64,000 nt of DNA from Phreatobacter aquaticus (GTDB lineage: Bacteria > Pseudomonadota > Alphaproteobacteria > Rhizobiales > Phreatobacteraceae). Each line of letters starts with the position of its first letter. Position 1 is the first letter of the stretch. Shown here in pieces: positions 52,351-63,225 of this stretch. The stretch is taken from NCBI RefSeq assembly GCF_005160265.1, contig NZ_CP039865.1:1450828-1514827 (forward strand). The letters run 5' to 3'. A model generated the notes under the pieces. That model saw only the letters and a list, made by a program, of their open reading frames with translations, was not told the DNA's origin and searched no databases. Both the position numbers and the translations under genes were made by a program.

Positions 52351-55063
52351 GCGCCTGGCGTTTCGCCTTCAGCGCATAGAGAGCCTCATGCGCCTCGCGT
52401 GGCGTCATGTCATCAGGGTCAAAACCGTCGAGCAGGTCGAGCGCCGGATCGGGCTTGGCAGCTTCGGGCAGAGGCCGGGGCGCGGCCGCAAATAGCGGCA
52501 GGTCATCGACCATCCGGCGCACGGGAGCGGCCCGGTCGGTCGCCTCCAATTCGGAGAGCACACGCTTCGCCCGGTCGATCACCGAAGACGGCAGGCCGGC
52601 GAGCTTCGCCACCTGGATGCCGTAGGAGCGGTCGGCCGCGCCATCGGTCACCTCGTGCAGGAAGATCACGTCGCCCTGCCATTCCTTCACCCGCATGGTC
52701 GCATTGTGCAGGCGGGCAAGCCGCTTCGACAGCGCGGTCAACTCGTGGAAATGGGTGGCGAACAGCGACCGGCAGCGATTGGCCTCGTGCAGATGCTCCA
52801 CCGCCGCCCAGGCGATCGACAAGCCGTCGAAAGTCGCCGTGCCGCGGCCGATCTCGTCCAGAATGACCAGCGCGCGGGCGCCCGCCTGGTTGAGGATGGC
52901 GGCGGTTTCCACCATCTCGACCATGAAGGTCGAGCGTCCTCGCGCGAGATCGTCGGCCGCGCCGACCCGCGAGAACAACCGGTCGACCACGCCGATATGG
53001 GCGGAGGCCGCCGGCACGAAGGCACCGATCTGTGCCAGCACGGCGATCAGCGCGTTCTGGCGCAGAAAGGTCGACTTACCTGCCATGTTCGGACCGGTGA
53101 TCAGCCAGATCCGTCCGCCTGATCCCGCCTTGCCGTCGCTGCCGGAGAGGTCGCAATCATTGGCGACGAAGGGCGCCGAGCGCGCAATGGCCTGCTCGAC
53201 CACCGGATGCCGGCCGCCCTTGATGGAGAACGCCAGCGACATGTCGACCAGCGGACGGACATAGGCCTGCTCCACCGCAAGCGTTGCGAGCGCGGTCGCC
53301 ACATCCAGCACGGCGAGCGCTGCTGCCGCCTCGCGGATGGCATCCGACGCGGCAAGGATTGCGTTCGAGAGATCGTCGAAGACCGAGAGCTCCAGCCTGA
53401 CCGAACGGTCGGCGGCGCCGGCGATCTTGGCCTCCAGCTGGCCGAGTTCGGTCGTGGTGAAGCGCATGGCGCCGGCCATCGACTGGCGGTGGATATAGGT
53501 CTGGTTCAGCGGCTCCTTGAGGAACGCCTCGCCATGCTGCTGGGCGACCTCGACGAAATATCCCAGCACATTGTTGTGCTTGATCTTGAGCGCCCGGATG
53601 CCGGTCTCCTCGGCATAGCGGGTCTGGAGGCCGGCGATCACCCGCCGGCTCTCGTCGCGCAGGCTGCGGCTCTCGTCGAGATCGGCGAGATGGCCGGCGC
53701 GCACGAAGCCGCCGTCGCGCTTCAGCAGCGGCAACTCGTCGTCGAGCGCCGAGGCGATCAGCCGGGCAAGGCCCGGATCCGGCTGAGCGAGGCCGATGGC
53801 CGCGGACTTCAACTCGCCCGCAGTTTCAGACGCCACGAGATCGGCGAGGCTCGCCGCGGCCACCAGACCCTGGCCGATGGCGGCGAGGTCGCGCGGCCCG
53901 GCCCGGCCCATGGCGACCCGGGTCAGTGCGCGCGCCATGTCCGGCGCCGATTGCAGCCGGGCGCGGATCTCGGCGCGCAGTGTGCTGGCGGCGACCAGCG
54001 TCTCCACCGCGTCTTGCCGCTCGGCGATGGCGGCGGGATCGGTCAGCGGATTGGCGAGCCTGGAACCGAGCAGGCGCGCGCCAGCCGCCGTCACCGTGCG
54101 GTCGATGGCGGAGAGTAATGAGCCCTGCCGCTCGCCGCCAAGGGTGCGCACCAGTTCCAGATTGGCGCGTGTCGCCTGGTCGATCAGCATGGCGAAGCCC
54201 GAGGGCTCGCGCACCGGCGGCATGAGAGGCGCGCGCGAAGCCAGCTGCGTGCGCTCGACATAGGTCACCGCCGCAGCGGCCGCCATCAGTTCCAGCCGCG
54301 AGAACGAGCCGAACCCGTCAATGGTCCTGACGCCGAAATAGGCCGACAGCCGGCGCTCGGCGCTGGCGCCATCGAACAGGTCGCGCGGCGTGGGCGACAC
54401 CGCCTTGAAGGTCCGCCAGAACGGCGCAAGCTCCTGGTCGGCATAGAGCGCGTCCGACACGACGATTTCACCCGGGTCGACGCGCGCGATGTCGGCGGCG
54501 AGCCTGGTGGCGTCGGTCTCGGCCACCCGGAACTCACCGGTGGAAATGTCGACCCAGGCCAGCGCGAACGCTTCCGCCTCGCCGATCGAGGCGGTGCGGG
54601 CCCGCGCCACCGTCAGGAGGTAATTGTTGCGCCGGGGTTCGAGCAGCGAATCCTCGGTCAGCGTGCCCGGCGTGACGAGGCGGACCACGTCGCGCTTCAC
54701 CACCGATTTCGAGCCGCGCTTCTTCGCCTCCGCCGGGTCCTCCATCTGCTCGCAGACGGCGACGCGGTGGCCGAGCTGGATGAGGCGCTGCAGATAGTCG
54801 TCGGCGGCATGGATCGGCACGCCGCACATCGGAATGTCCTGGCCGAGATGCTTGCCGCGCTTGGTCAGCGCAATGCCCAGCGCCCGCGACGCGGTCACCG
54901 CGTCGTCGAAGAACATCTCGTAGAAATCGCCCATCCGGTAGAACAGCAGGCTGTCCGGATTGACGGCCTTGATCTCGATATATTGCTCCATCATCGGCGT
55001 GACGCGCAGATCCGCTTCCGGCGGCTGGGCGGTCTCGGGCGCGATGGGCTCAGGGTTCAGCAT
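52337..55063 (-). CDS. mutS: DNA mismatch repair protein MutS
   Basis: 908 residues from ATG 55063; the open frame goes on upstream to 55960, but that is the shadow of the IclR gene. Mismatch-reading motif G-D-F-Y-E at 45-49 (the stacking Phe). Connector and lever domains follow, then the ATPase: Walker [10 protein letters not shown], Walker [12 protein letters not shown], and F-A-T-H-F-H-E-L. C-terminal tail is Pro/Asp-rich with the dimerising R-E-A-H-E-A-L-Y. It binds mismatches and calls MutL. Confidence 0.95.
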   Translation of the reverse strand: MLNPEPIAPETAQPPEADLRVTPMMEQYIEIKAVNPDSLLFYRMGDFYEMFFDDAVTASRALGIALTKRGKHLGQDIPMCGVPIHAADDYLQRLIQLGHRVAVCEQMEDPAEAKKRGSKSVVKRDVVRLVTPGTLTEDSLLEPRRNNYLLTVARARTASIGEAEAFALAWVDISTGEFRVAETDATRLAADIARVDPGEIVVSDALYADQELAPFWRTFKAVSPTPRDLFDGASAERRLSAYFGVRTIDGFGSFSRLELMAAAAAVTYVERTQLASRAPLMPPVREPSGFAMLIDQATRANLELVRTLGGERQGSLLSAIDRTVTAAGARLLGSRLANPLTDPAAIAERQDAVETLVAASTLRAEIRARLQSAPDMARALTRVAMGRAGPRDLAAIGQGLVAAASLADLVASETAGELKSAAIGLAQPDPGLARLIASALDDELPLLKRDGGFVRAGHLADLDESRSLRDESRRVIAGLQTRYAEETGIRALKIKHNNVLGYFVEVAQQHGEAFLKEPLNQTYIHRQSMAGAMRFTTTELGQLEAKIAGAADRSVRLELSVFDDLSNAILAASDAIREAAAALAVLDVATALATLAVEQAYVRPLVDMSLAFSIKGGRHPVVEQAIARSAPFVANDCDLSGSDGKAGSGGRIWLITGPNMAGKSTFLRQNALIAVLAQIGAFVPAASAHIGVVDRLFSRVGAADDLARGRSTFMVEMVETAAILNQAGARALVILDEIGRGTATFDGLSIAWAAVEHLHEANRCRSLFATHFHELTALSKRLARLHNATMRVKEWQGDVIFLHEVTDGAADRSYGIQVAKLAGLPSSVIDRAKRVLSELEATDRAAPVRRMVDDLPLFAAAPRPLPEAAKPDPALDLLDGFDPDDMTPREAHEALYALKAKRQALRKP

Positions 55064-55128
55064 GATCGGCGGACGCTGGCAGGGCGGGCCCGAGATTTCA
55101 ACAGGCCATCGCCGTCGCCCACAGGCGA

Positions 55129-55902
55129 TCAGCCGACGAGGCGGGCCAGTTCGTCCTGAGCCGCCTTCAGCTTCGGCAGGATGTCGCTGATCAGGGCTGC
55201 CGGCGGAAAGCGGTTGGCCTGTGTGCCGACATTGATCGCGGCGAGCGTCCGTCCGCGCGAATCGGTCACCGGCACGGCGATCGAGGTCAGCCCGATCTCC
55301 AGTTCCTGGTCGATGATCGCATGGCCGGTTTCCCGGGCGGCCGCCAGTGCCGCCATGATCGCGGGCACCTCGGTCAGCGTGCGCGCCGTCAGCGATGGGC
55401 GTGGCGCCTTCTCTACCAGCGCCAGCGCCTCCGCTGGTGGCAGAGCGGCCAGCAGGACGCGGCCCATCGAGGTGCAGGTGGCGGGCAGGCGGGTGCCGAC
55501 CGAAATTCCGACCGACATGATCCGTTTGGTGGCGGCCCGCGCCACATAGACGATCTCGTCGCCGTCGAGGATGGAAGCCGACGAGCTCTCGCCGATCGCC
55601 TCGCTCAGGCGCTCCAGCACGGTCTGCAGCACGGCATTGAGCGGCGTCGAGGACAGATAGGCATAGCCGAGCTTCAGAACCCGCGGCGTCAGCCGGTAAT
55701 AGCGGCCGTCGGTCTCGGCATAGCCGGTGCGCTCCAGCGTGATCAGGCAGCGACGGGCGGTGGCGCGGGTGAGGCCGGTCAGCCGGGCGACATCGGCGCT
55801 GGTCAGACGGGCATGGGCAGAATCGAAACAGGCAATCACCGCCAGGCCCTTTTCCAGGCCGAGCATGTGGTCGCGGTCGATTTGCGTGAAGCTCTGGGTC
55901 AT
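55129..55902 (-). CDS. IclR-family transcription regulator (PcaR/PobR-like)
   Basis: 257 residues. N-terminal winged helix-turn-helix ([19 protein letters not shown] near 33-51), then a C-terminal GAF-like effector domain ([10 protein letters not shown] near 126; [15 protein letters not shown] near 198). Spacing and R-A-T-A-R-R-C-L fit the PcaR/PcaU/PobR group for aromatic catabolism. No pca or pob genes are near; it diverges from the amidotransferase-like gene over 138 bp and precedes mutS by 65 bp. Confidence 0.9.
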   Translation of the reverse strand: MTQSFTQIDRDHMLGLEKGLAVIACFDSAHARLTSADVARLTGLTRATARRCLITLERTGYAETDGRYYRLTPRVLKLGYAYLSSTPLNAVLQTVLERLSEAIGESSSASILDGDEIVYVARAATKRIMSVGISVGTRLPATCTSMGRVLLAALPPAEALALVEKAPRPSLTARTLTEVPAIMAALAAARETGHAIIDQELEIGLTSIAVPVTDSRGRTLAAINVGTQANRFPPAALISDILPKLKAAQDELARLVG

Positions 55903-56040
55903 GCCGCCAGCGGATATGTGCGATCACCGCACTGATGCCGTCTTTCTGCCCCATGGGCAACCGGCCTCAGCCCGAACTTGGACTTTTCGCACCGCGATTC
56001 TTTGGGCTAGATGCTGGCTGTCGCTCCGGAATCCTGCCTC

Positions 56041-56904
56041 ATGTCCCTCCGTCTCCTCGTCGTCGAAGGCAACACCGCCGCCGACCGTGCCCGTCACGCC
56101 GGCGCCCGCGGCAAGACCCCGTCTCAGGCCTATGCCGATGTGCTGAAGGCGATCGCGCCGGATGCGACAGTGGATATCTGCATGCCCGCCGACCCCGGCG
56201 CCAACCTGCCGGATTCAGGCGGCCTTGAGGGCTATGACGGCGTGGCGCTCACCGGCTCGTCGATGCACATCTACCATATGACGCCTGAGATCACGCAGCA
56301 GATCGATCTGGCGCGCTCGATCTTCGCCTCCGGCACGCCGGTCTTCGGCTCGTGCTGGGGCCTGCAGATCCTGACCACCGCCGCCGGCGGCACGGTCCGG
56401 CGCAATCCCAAGGGCCGTGAGATGGGCTATGCCCGGTCCATTGTGCCGAACGAGGCCGGGCGCCGCCATGCCCTGCTCGCCGGCAGACCGGTCGCCTTCG
56501 ATGCTCCCGCCGTCCATCTCGACGAGGTGGAGACCATGGCCCCCGGCACCACGCTGCTCGCCTCCAACGCCATGAGCGAGGTCCAGGCGGTCGAGATCAA
56601 CCACGCGGGCGGCACCGCCTGGGCGGTCCAGTACCATCCGGAATTCTCGTTCGGCGAGGTCGCGGCCATCGCCGGCGCGTTGGATGGCCAGCTGGTCAGC
56701 GAAGGCTTCTTCGAGAACGAGCAGGAGGTCGCGCGCTGGCGCGCCGATCTCGCTCAGCTGGAAGCCAATCCGTTGGACAAGCCGGTCGCCTGGCGGCTCG
56801 GTTTCGACCAGGAGCTGACCGACAAGCAGTTGCGCGAGCGCGAGCTGCACAACTGGATCGCCGCCATGGTGCGGCCGACCAGGAGCCGCCGCAGCCGGGC
56901 TTGA
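56041..56904 (+). CDS. Class I glutamine amidotransferase-like protein
   Basis: 287 residues from ATG 56041. Triad parts: nucleophile Cys105 in F-G-S-C-W-G-L-Q, and H-P-E in V-Q-Y-H-P-E-F-S near 200. N-terminal flavodoxin-like part begins L-R-L-L-V-V-E-G-N-T. It resembles GMP-synthase-like amidotransferases such as those in glutamine or polyamine-type ammonia handling. No synthetase partner is near; the reaction is unknown. Divergent from the IclR gene, which may control it. Confidence 0.87.
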   Translation: MSLRLLVVEGNTAADRARHAGARGKTPSQAYADVLKAIAPDATVDICMPADPGANLPDSGGLEGYDGVALTGSSMHIYHMTPEITQQIDLARSIFASGTPVFGSCWGLQILTTAAGGTVRRNPKGREMGYARSIVPNEAGRRHALLAGRPVAFDAPAVHLDEVETMAPGTTLLASNAMSEVQAVEINHAGGTAWAVQYHPEFSFGEVAAIAGALDGQLVSEGFFENEQEVARWRADLAQLEANPLDKPVAWRLGFDQELTDKQLRERELHNWIAAMVRPTRSRRSRA

Positions 56905-56960
56905 CGGGGCGCGGTGGTTCTCTCGCTCAGCCCGGACCAGGCGCCCATCATTCTCTCGCG

Positions 56961-57112
56961 ACGTCATCCCCGGCGACCGAGGCTTAAGCCGAGGGAGGGA
57001 AGGGGATCCAGGGGCCGGGGAGCGCAGACCATCGGCATCAGCTGCCGCGAGGTCCGGGCGTGCGACTCCTGGACCCCCTTCCCTCGCCCTTCGGGCTCGC
57101 CGGGGGTGACGT
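56961..57112. repeat. Palindromic intergenic repeat, family A (second form)
   Basis: ACGTCATCCCCGGCGACCG... and ...CTCGCCGGGGGTGACGT face each other; inside are GAGGGAGGGAAGGGGATCC and its partner GACCCCCTTCCCTCG. The outer ACGTCA ends recall the repeat at 3419. It fills the space between the convergent amidotransferase and VOC genes. Confidence 0.8.
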
Positions 57113-57135
57113 CCGCCCTTGGCCCTTCGTCGAGC

Positions 57136-57660
57136 TCACGCCGCCTGCTTCGGCGCATCCGCCAGCAGGGCACGCAGGTCCAGCGCCTTCGTCACCATGG
57201 CCAGCGACCCGTCGGCATTGCGCGGCCATTCGGACGGCTGGCGGTCCCAGTAGAGCTCGACGCCATTGCCATCGGGATCGTTGAGATAGAGCGCTTCCGA
57301 GACGCCGTGATCGCTGGCGCCGTCGAGCGGAATGCCCGCTTCCACCAGCCGGCGCAGCGCATCGGCCAGCGAGGCACGGTCAGGATAGAGGATGGCGGTG
57401 TGGAACAGACCGGTCGTGCCGCGCGCCGGCGGCTGGCCGCCCTTGCTCTCCCAGGTGTTTAGTCCGAGATCGTGGTGATAGCCGCCGGCCGACAGGAATA
57501 CGGCCTGGCTGCCGTAGCGCTGGGTGACGGAGAAGCCGAGCACGTCGCGATAGAAGGCGAGCGAGCGGTCGAGATCGGCGACCTTGAGATGGACATGGCC
57601 GATGCGGGTGCCCGGATTCATCGGGGCGGCGGCGGGTTCGACAAAGGTCTTGATGGTCAT
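57136..57660 (-). CDS. VOC-family dioxygenase-like protein
   Basis: 174 residues from ATG 57660. Like extradiol catechol dioxygenases and their relatives: first metal His in R-I-G-H-V-H-L-K-V-A-D-L near 24-35, G-G-Y-H-H-D-L-G-L-N-T-W near 65-76, second His in G-L-F-H-T-A-I-L-Y near 87-95, and Glu ligand in N-G-V-E-L-Y-W-D near 143-150. The three metal ligands are in place. D-H-G-V-S-E-A-L-Y-L-N-D-P-D-G-N fits the YwbC/CatE-like group. Substrate unknown. Confidence 0.87.
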   Translation of the reverse strand: MTIKTFVEPAAAPMNPGTRIGHVHLKVADLDRSLAFYRDVLGFSVTQRYGSQAVFLSAGGYHHDLGLNTWESKGGQPPARGTTGLFHTAILYPDRASLADALRRLVEAGIPLDGASDHGVSEALYLNDPDGNGVELYWDRQPSEWPRNADGSLAMVTKALDLRALLADAPKQAA

Positions 57661-57795
57661 GGCAGGGGATCCTTGGATGTCTGGCGAACCTGTGCGATCC
57701 GCTTCGACCCGTGACATGCCCATGAATCCTGCCGGCTGCGAGGCCGGCAAGCGGATTTCTGCAGAATTGCAAAGTCGGTGTGCGGAAGTGGCGAC

Positions 57796-59076
57796 TTAAG
57801 CGGGCACAACCCGGCTCGCCAGGATCTTGTCGATCCGCCGCCCGTCGAGATCCACCACCTCGAAACGCCAGCCATTCTGCTCGAAGCTTTCGCCGACTTC
57901 CGGGAGATGCTGGAAGGCGGTGAGCGCGAAGCCGGCGGCGGTCTCATATTCGGCATCGCGCTGGTTCGGCAGCCCCAGCGCATGGGCGAACTCATCCGCC
58001 GGCATCCAGCCCGAGATCAGCAGCGATCCGTCCGCGCGCGTGACGATCGCCTTCTCGTCGTCCTCGTCATCGAAGGCGCCGGTGATCGCCTCCAGCATGT
58101 CGTTGGCCGTGATGATGCCCTCGAAATGCCCGTATTCATCGAAGACCAGCGTCATGTGGACGCGCGACGCACGCATCAGCCTGAGCACGTCGAGCGCCAT
58201 GGTCCGGTCGAGCACGATCGGCGCCTGCTGCACCAGACCGCGCACCTCGAATTTCGGATTGGCCGCAAAGCCGTCCATCACGTCCTTGGCCATGACAACG
58301 CCGACGATCGCATCGGCATTGCCGTCGGCGACCGGCAGGCGCGAGCGCCTGGACAAGCGCACCTGCTCGCGGATGGCGGCGGGGTCGTCGGCAAGATCGA
58401 TCACCTCCACCTCGCGGCGTGGCGTCATCAGCGCGCGGGCGGAGCGGTCAGCCAGCCGCATCACGCCCGAGATCAGTTCGCGCTCGTCCTGTTCGATCAC
58501 GCCGGCGGTCTCGGCATCGGCGATGATTGACTTGACCTCTTCCTCGGTGAGCGTGTCGGTCGCGCCGCCCTTCTGGCCGAGCAGTGCCAGGATGAGCGTG
58601 CCCGACTTGTCGAGCAGCCAGACCAGCGGTGCGCCAAGCTTCGACAGGATCACCATGGCGGGCGCCACGGTGACCGCCACGCGCTCGGGGTTCTTGAGCG
58701 CGATCTGTTTCGGCACCAGTTCGCCGATGATCAGCGACAGATAGGTGATGGCGACGACCACGGTGCCGACGCCGAACGCCTCGGCGAGGCCCTGCGACAA
58801 TCCGCGCTCGGCCAGCCAGCCGCTGAGCCGGGCGCCGAGCGTCGCCCCTGAAAAGGCGCCCGACAGCACGCCGACCAGCGTGATGCCGATCTGGACGGTG
58901 GACAGAAAGCGGCCGGGATGCTCGGCAAGCCTGAGCGCTGTCGCGGCACCTGTGCTGCCCTGTTCGGCCAGCAATCTCAATCGCGCGGACCGGGACGACA
59001 CGACGGCAAGCTCGGACATGGCGAGCAGACCGTTGACGACGGTCAGGATCACGATCACAGCGATTTCAAGGTACAA
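57796..59076 (-). CDS. CNNM/CorC-HlyC-family membrane protein with CBS pair
   Basis: About 426 residues from a TTG at 59076, which gives the usual family start ([19 protein letters not shown]). A GTG at 59142 is the other choice; the open frame reaches 59232. DUF21 membrane domain with four helices (to about 185), an acidic linker with E-E-E-V-K-S-I-I near 205, two CBS domains near 240-350 and a CorC_HlyC domain ending with [11 protein letters not shown]. Likely transport of Mg2+ or another ion. Divergent from dapD over 194 bp. Confidence 0.85.
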   Translation of the reverse strand: MYLEIAVIVILTVVNGLLAMSELAVVSSRSARLRLLAEQGSTGAATALRLAEHPGRFLSTVQIGITLVGVLSGAFSGATLGARLSGWLAERGLSQGLAEAFGVGTVVVAITYLSLIIGELVPKQIALKNPERVAVTVAPAMVILSKLGAPLVWLLDKSGTLILALLGQKGGATDTLTEEEVKSIIADAETAGVIEQDERELISGVMRLADRSARALMTPRREVEVIDLADDPAAIREQVRLSRRSRLPVADGNADAIVGVVMAKDVMDGFAANPKFEVRGLVQQAPIVLDRTMALDVLRLMRASRVHMTLVFDEYGHFEGIITANDMLEAITGAFDDEDDEKAIVTRADGSLLISGWMPADEFAHALGLPNQRDAEYETAAGFALTAFQHLPEVGESFEQNGWRFEVVDLDGRRIDKILASRVVPA

Positions 59077-59270
59077 CGAGGTCTCGCAAGCTGCAGGGCC
59101 GCGCTCGATATCGGTCTGCTTCCAGTTCCTCTCATAGCGCACCCACCCCACTCGGCGCCATGCCGCGATGCATCCGGCATGGACACTATGACCGCCGGGC
59201 GCGCTTGACAGGACCCGAGCACGCGGGGACAAGGCCGCTGAGAACCAGTGGTCGAGCCCGGAACAATCCC

Positions 59271-60113
59271 ATGTCGAACCAGCAGCTTCAGTCGGTCATC
59301 GAGGCCGCCTTCGAGAACCGTGCGTCGATCGACGCGTCCACCAGGGGTGAGGTGCGCGACGCCGTCGAGACCGCGCTCGCCCTTCTCGATGCCGGCACAC
59401 TGCGCGTCGCCTCCAAGGAAACCGGCGAATGGGTGGTGCACCAGTGGCTGAAGAAGGCGGTTCTGCTGTCCTTCCGGCTCAATGACATGACCACCATTTC
59501 GGGCGGCCCCGGCGGCTCCTCCTGGTGGGACAAGGTGCCCTCCAAGTTCGAGGGCTGGGGCGAGGCCGAATTCGGCAAGGCCGGCTTTCGCGCGGTTCCC
59601 AACTGCGTCGTGCGCCGCTCGGCCTTCATCGCCAAGAACGTCGTGCTGATGCCCTCCTTCGTCAATCTCGGCGCCTATGTCGATGAGGGGACCATGGTCG
59701 ACACCTGGGCGACGGTTGGCTCCTGCGCGCAGATCGGCAAGAACGTCCATCTCTCCGGCGGCGTCGGCATCGGCGGCGTGCTGGAGCCCCTGCAGGCCAA
59801 CCCGACCATCATCGAGGACAATTGCTTCATCGGTGCCCGCTCCGAGGTGGTCGAGGGTGTGATCGTCGGCCAGGGCTCGGTGATCTCGATGGGCGTCTAT
59901 CTCTCCGCCTCCACCAAGATCGTCGATCGGCAGACGGGCGAGATCCATGTCGGCCGCGTGCCGCCCTATTCGGTGGTGGTCTCGGGCAATCTGCCGGGCA
60001 AGGCCCTGCCGGGCGAGAACTGGGGTCCGTCGACCTATTGCGCCGTCATCGTCAAGACGGTGGACGAGAAGACCCGGTCCAAGACCGGCATCAACGAGCT
60101 GCTGCGCGACTGA
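59271..60113 (+). CDS. dapD: Tetrahydrodipicolinate N-succinyltransferase
   Basis: 280 residues from ATG 59271. Left-handed beta-helix with hexapeptide repeats (about 105-235: [28 protein letters not shown]). Catalytic region F-R-L-N-D and [11 protein letters not shown] are typical DapD. It adds succinyl to tetrahydrodipicolinate in the lysine and meso-diaminopimelate pathway. dapE, two steps on, lies 0.98 kb downstream with two DUF805 genes between. Confidence 0.95.
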   Translation: MSNQQLQSVIEAAFENRASIDASTRGEVRDAVETALALLDAGTLRVASKETGEWVVHQWLKKAVLLSFRLNDMTTISGGPGGSSWWDKVPSKFEGWGEAEFGKAGFRAVPNCVVRRSAFIAKNVVLMPSFVNLGAYVDEGTMVDTWATVGSCAQIGKNVHLSGGVGIGGVLEPLQANPTIIEDNCFIGARSEVVEGVIVGQGSVISMGVYLSASTKIVDRQTGEIHVGRVPPYSVVVSGNLPGKALPGENWGPSTYCAVIVKTVDEKTRSKTGINELLRD

Positions 60114-60122
60114 TCCGACATC

Positions 60123-60590
60123 ATGGCGCAGGTCGACTGGCGACGGAGACAGATCTGGGCGGACCCCGCCGCCTGGGCCTATCTCTTGTTCTCGTTCGAG
60201 GGCCGCATCCCGCGCCTGCCGTTCTGGGTGGCCGCGCTGGCGCTGAACGTGGTCGCCTATTTCGCCGACCAGGCCGCTTTCGGCTTCGGCGGCAATCCCG
60301 CTTCCGCCGTGGCGGGCCTCGCCTTCCTCTATCCTTCGCTGGCGCTGGCCACCAAGCGTGCCCACGATCGCGGCCACAGCGAGCTCTATCTCCTGTTCTT
60401 CTTCCTGCCGGCCTTCCTGGTCAGCGTCTTCCAGGTGCTCGGCTATGTTGATGATGTCGGGTCCCTGCGGCCGGTGCTGATGACACTCGGCATCTGGGTT
60501 CTGGTGGCCATCATCGCGCTGGTGATCGACCTCGGCCTGCTTCCGGGCGAACCCGGCGAGAACCGCTACGGTCCCAATCCGCTCGATTGA
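60123..60590 (+). CDS. DUF805 membrane protein, first copy
   Basis: 155 residues, nine bp after dapD. N-terminal W-A-Y-L-L-F-S-F-E-G-R-I-P-R-L-P-F-W near 18-35, the DUF805 opening (G-R-x-x-R-x-x-F/W), then about four membrane helices and A-T-K-R-A-H-D-R-G-H-S near 75-85 (the conserved R-x-H/N-D-R-G). Ends with E-N-R-Y-G-P-N-P-L-D, another family mark. Function unknown. Confidence 0.87.
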   Translation: MAQVDWRRRQIWADPAAWAYLLFSFEGRIPRLPFWVAALALNVVAYFADQAAFGFGGNPASAVAGLAFLYPSLALATKRAHDRGHSELYLLFFFLPAFLVSVFQVLGYVDDVGSLRPVLMTLGIWVLVAIIALVIDLGLLPGEPGENRYGPNPLD

Positions 60591-60657
60591 ATGTTGACCC
60601 CGGGACGGTCGGTTGCGATGGTCCGGCCGGGCGCGACGCACGTGATCGGAGACGACC

Positions 60658-61092
60658 GTGAATTTCCAGAACATCGACTTCAAGAAGCTGCTGCTCACCG
60701 TGGACGGCCGGATCGCCCGTCAGGACTTCTGGATCGGCTTTGCCGTCCTGTTCGTGGCCGGCCTGCTCAACGGGCTGATCATCGGCTCGATCAGCTGGAT
60801 CCTCGCCAGTGTCGTCAGCATCGCCATGCTGTTTCCGGCCTATTGCCTGTCGATCAAGCGCTCGAACGATCGTGGCCACCCGCAGATGTATGTCCAGGGC
60901 TTCTTCGCCTACAATTTCGCCGTCCAGATCCTGACGCTCGTCGGCATCATCGGTTTCCTCGGCTCCTTCATCGCCATGCTGCTCGGCCTGATCGCCCTTG
61001 GCCTCGCCATCTGGATGCTGGTCGATCTCGGCTTTCTGGAGGGCACCAAGGGCCCGAACCAGTATGGCGCCGACCCCGTCTCGACGTTCTGA
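60658..61092 (+). CDS. DUF805 membrane protein, second copy
   Basis: 144 residues from GTG 60658. Same layout as its neighbour: L-T-V-D-G-R-I-A-R-Q-D-F-W near 13-25, S-I-K-R-S-N-D-R-G-H-P near 65-75, four helices, and G-P-N-Q-Y-G-A-D-P near the end. The two copies are clearly diverged, so this is an old duplication. It lies three bp before dapE and is surely in the same transcript. Confidence 0.87.
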   Translation: MNFQNIDFKKLLLTVDGRIARQDFWIGFAVLFVAGLLNGLIIGSISWILASVVSIAMLFPAYCLSIKRSNDRGHPQMYVQGFFAYNFAVQILTLVGIIGFLGSFIAMLLGLIALGLAIWMLVDLGFLEGTKGPNQYGADPVSTF

Positions 61093-61095
61093 TCC

Positions 61096-62256
61096 ATGGC
61101 CGCTGATCCCGTCGCGCTGACGCGCGCCCTCGTCGCCTGTCCCTCGGTCACGCCGACCGAGGGTGGGGCACTGTCCTATCTCGAGGGCGTGCTGGCCGGT
61201 GAGGGCTTCGCTGTCGAGCGCGTGACCTTCTCGGAGCCCGGCACGCCGGATGTCGAGAACCTCTATGCGCGGATCGGGACGGCGGCCCCCTATCTCCTGT
61301 TCGCCGGGCATACCGACGTGGTGCCGCCCGGCGATCCCGCCGCCTGGCGCCATGATCCCTTCTCCGGCGCGCTTGACGACGGCGTCGTCCATGGCCGCGG
61401 CGCCGTCGACATGAAGGGTGGCATTGCCTGTTTCCTGGCCGCCACCCTCGACCAACTCCAGGCAAACGGCGGCAAGCCGAAGGGCTCGATCGGCTTTCTC
61501 ATCACCGGCGATGAGGAGGGTCCCTCGGTCAATGGCACGGTGAAGCTGCTCGCATGGGCCCATGCGCGCGGCGAGCGCTTCGACCACGCAATCGTCGGCG
61601 AGCCGACCAACCCGCAGGCCCTTGGCGACATGATCAAGATCGGCCGGCGCGGCTCGCTGTCGGCGGTCCTCACCGTCACCGGCAAGCAGGGCCATGTCGC
61701 ATACCCGAAGCGCGCGGCAAACCCCATTCCGGCGCTGCTCGGTATCCTGCAGAGGCTGATTGAAAAGCCGCTGGACCAGGGCAACGCCCATTTCGATGCC
61801 TCGAACCTCGAGATCACCTCGGTCGATGTCGGCAATGGCGCCACCAATGTCATCCCGCAGGTCGCAACCGCGCGGTTCAACATCCGCTTCAACGACGAGC
61901 ACACGCTGGACGGCCTGAAGGCCTGGATCGAGGGCATTGCGGCGGCTGGGGCGGGCGAGGGGATCGGCGTCGCCGTCACCTATGCGCGCGGCAATTCGCA
62001 GAGCTTCATCACCAAGCCCGGTCCCTTTGTCGAGATGATCGCCGCGACCATTGCCGAGGTGACCGGCCGGCAGCCGGAGCTGTCGACCTCCGGCGGTACG
62101 TCCGATGCCCGCTTCATCAAGGATTATTGCCCGGTGATCGAGTTCGGCCTCGTCGGCCAGACCATGCATGCGGTGGACGAGCGCGTTCCGGTGGCGGATC
62201 TCGTCGCGCTGACGGCGATCTACCGGCGGATCCTCGATCGCTATTTCGAGGGCTAG
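61096..62256 (+). CDS. dapE: Succinyl-diaminopimelate desuccinylase
   Basis: 386 residues, dinuclear-zinc M20 peptidase family. Ligands visible: His in [10 protein letters not shown] near 72-81, Asp in R-G-A-V-D-M-K-G near 102, Glu-Glu in G-D-E-E-G-P-S near 138, Glu in H-A-I-V-G-E-P-T near 168, and the last His in A-V-D-E-R-V-P. It removes succinate to give LL-diaminopimelate, the step after DapC. Same operon as dapD. Confidence 0.95.
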   Translation: MAADPVALTRALVACPSVTPTEGGALSYLEGVLAGEGFAVERVTFSEPGTPDVENLYARIGTAAPYLLFAGHTDVVPPGDPAAWRHDPFSGALDDGVVHGRGAVDMKGGIACFLAATLDQLQANGGKPKGSIGFLITGDEEGPSVNGTVKLLAWAHARGERFDHAIVGEPTNPQALGDMIKIGRRGSLSAVLTVTGKQGHVAYPKRAANPIPALLGILQRLIEKPLDQGNAHFDASNLEITSVDVGNGATNVIPQVATARFNIRFNDEHTLDGLKAWIEGIAAAGAGEGIGVAVTYARGNSQSFITKPGPFVEMIAATIAEVTGRQPELSTSGGTSDARFIKDYCPVIEFGLVGQTMHAVDERVPVADLVALTAIYRRILDRYFEG

Positions 62257-62268
62257 GCGATTTTGAAA

Positions 62269-62406
62269 GGTCCTTCGAGGCTCGCCTGCGGCTCGCACCT
62301 CAGGATGAGGTAAGGCGAAGTGGCGCCAAGAGGACTGCCTGAGCGGGCACACACTCTCCACCCCTCATCCTGAGGTGCGAGGGCGAAGCCCGAGCCTCGA
62401 AGGACC
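62269..62406. repeat. Palindromic intergenic repeat, family C, copy 2
   Basis: GGTCCTTCGAGGCTCG ... CTCAGGATGAGG faces CCTCATCCTGAGG ... CGAGCCTCGAAGGACC, with about 50 bp between. Same family as 43971-44099. It fills the gap between convergent dapE and truA and reaches to three bp from the truA stop. Confidence 0.85.
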
Positions 62407-62408
62407 GC

Positions 62409-63215
62409 TTACTCGGTCAGACCGTTGTCCTGCGCCGCCGGGTCATCCGGCAGCGGCGCGGCCTCGTCCCGGTAATCCACCTGCGTCAGATAGAGCGCAT
62501 GCGCTGGCCCGACTGTCCCGCAGGCCTTGCGATCACGGGCCTCCAGCGCCTTGGCCACATCGTCCGGCGTCCATTGGCCTTCACCGACATGGCGCAGCGT
62601 GCCGACCATGGAGCGCACCTGATTGTGCAGGAACGAGCGGGCCGACAGCCGGCAGGCGACCGAGCCATCGGCTTCGCGGGTGATGTCGAACACATCGAGA
62701 TTCTTCACCGGCGATTTCGCCTGGCATTCGGTGGCGCGGAAGGTCGTGAAGTCGTGCCGGCCGATGAGGTGGTTGGCGCCGGCCTGCATGGCCTCGATGT
62801 CGAGCCGGCGCGGCGACCACCAGGCGCGCTTGCGCTCCAGCGCCAGCTGCGGGCGCCGGTCGACGATCCGGTAGAGATAGTGCCGCCGGATCGCCGAAAA
62901 GCGCGCGTCGAACGTCTCCGGCACCTTCTCGGCCGACAGGATCGCGATGGAATCATGTTTGAGAAAGCGGTTGGTGGCATCCCGCACCACCCTGACAGGC
63001 CAGTCGCGGACGAGATCGACATGCGCCACCTGGCCGGTCGCATGGACGCCGGCATCGGTGCGCCCGGCCCCCGCCACTGTCACGTCCTCGCCGGAGAATT
63101 CCCGGATGGCGCTGACGATCTGGCCCTGCACCGACTGGCCATAGCTCGCCGCCTGCATCTGCCAGCCGAGATAGGCCTCGCCGTCATACTCGATGGTCAG
63201 CTTGTAGCGCGGCAT
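62409..63215 (-). CDS. truA: tRNA pseudouridine(38-40) synthase
   Basis: 268 residues from ATG 63215. Catalytic Asp54 in [11 protein letters not shown]-terminal [16 protein letters not shown] near 4-19 and [13 protein letters not shown] near 200 are TruA marks. It makes pseudouridine at 38-40 in the tRNA anticodon arm. Ten bp separate it from fmt on the same strand; truA beside fmt is usual in alphaproteobacteria. Confidence 0.95.
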   Translation of the reverse strand: MPRYKLTIEYDGEAYLGWQMQAASYGQSVQGQIVSAIREFSGEDVTVAGAGRTDAGVHATGQVAHVDLVRDWPVRVVRDATNRFLKHDSIAILSAEKVPETFDARFSAIRRHYLYRIVDRRPQLALERKRAWWSPRRLDIEAMQAGANHLIGRHDFTTFRATECQAKSPVKNLDVFDITREADGSVACRLSARSFLHNQVRSMVGTLRHVGEGQWTPDDVAKALEARDRKACGTVGPAHALYLTQVDYRDEAAPLPDDPAAQDNGLTE

Positions 63216-63225
63216 GGCGCTGATG

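Noticed and set aside
52337-55960. 1207-codon form of MutS
   Set aside because: Codons before ATG 55063 overlap the IclR gene in another frame; the true MutS N-terminus with G-D-F-Y-E at 45-49 follows that ATG.
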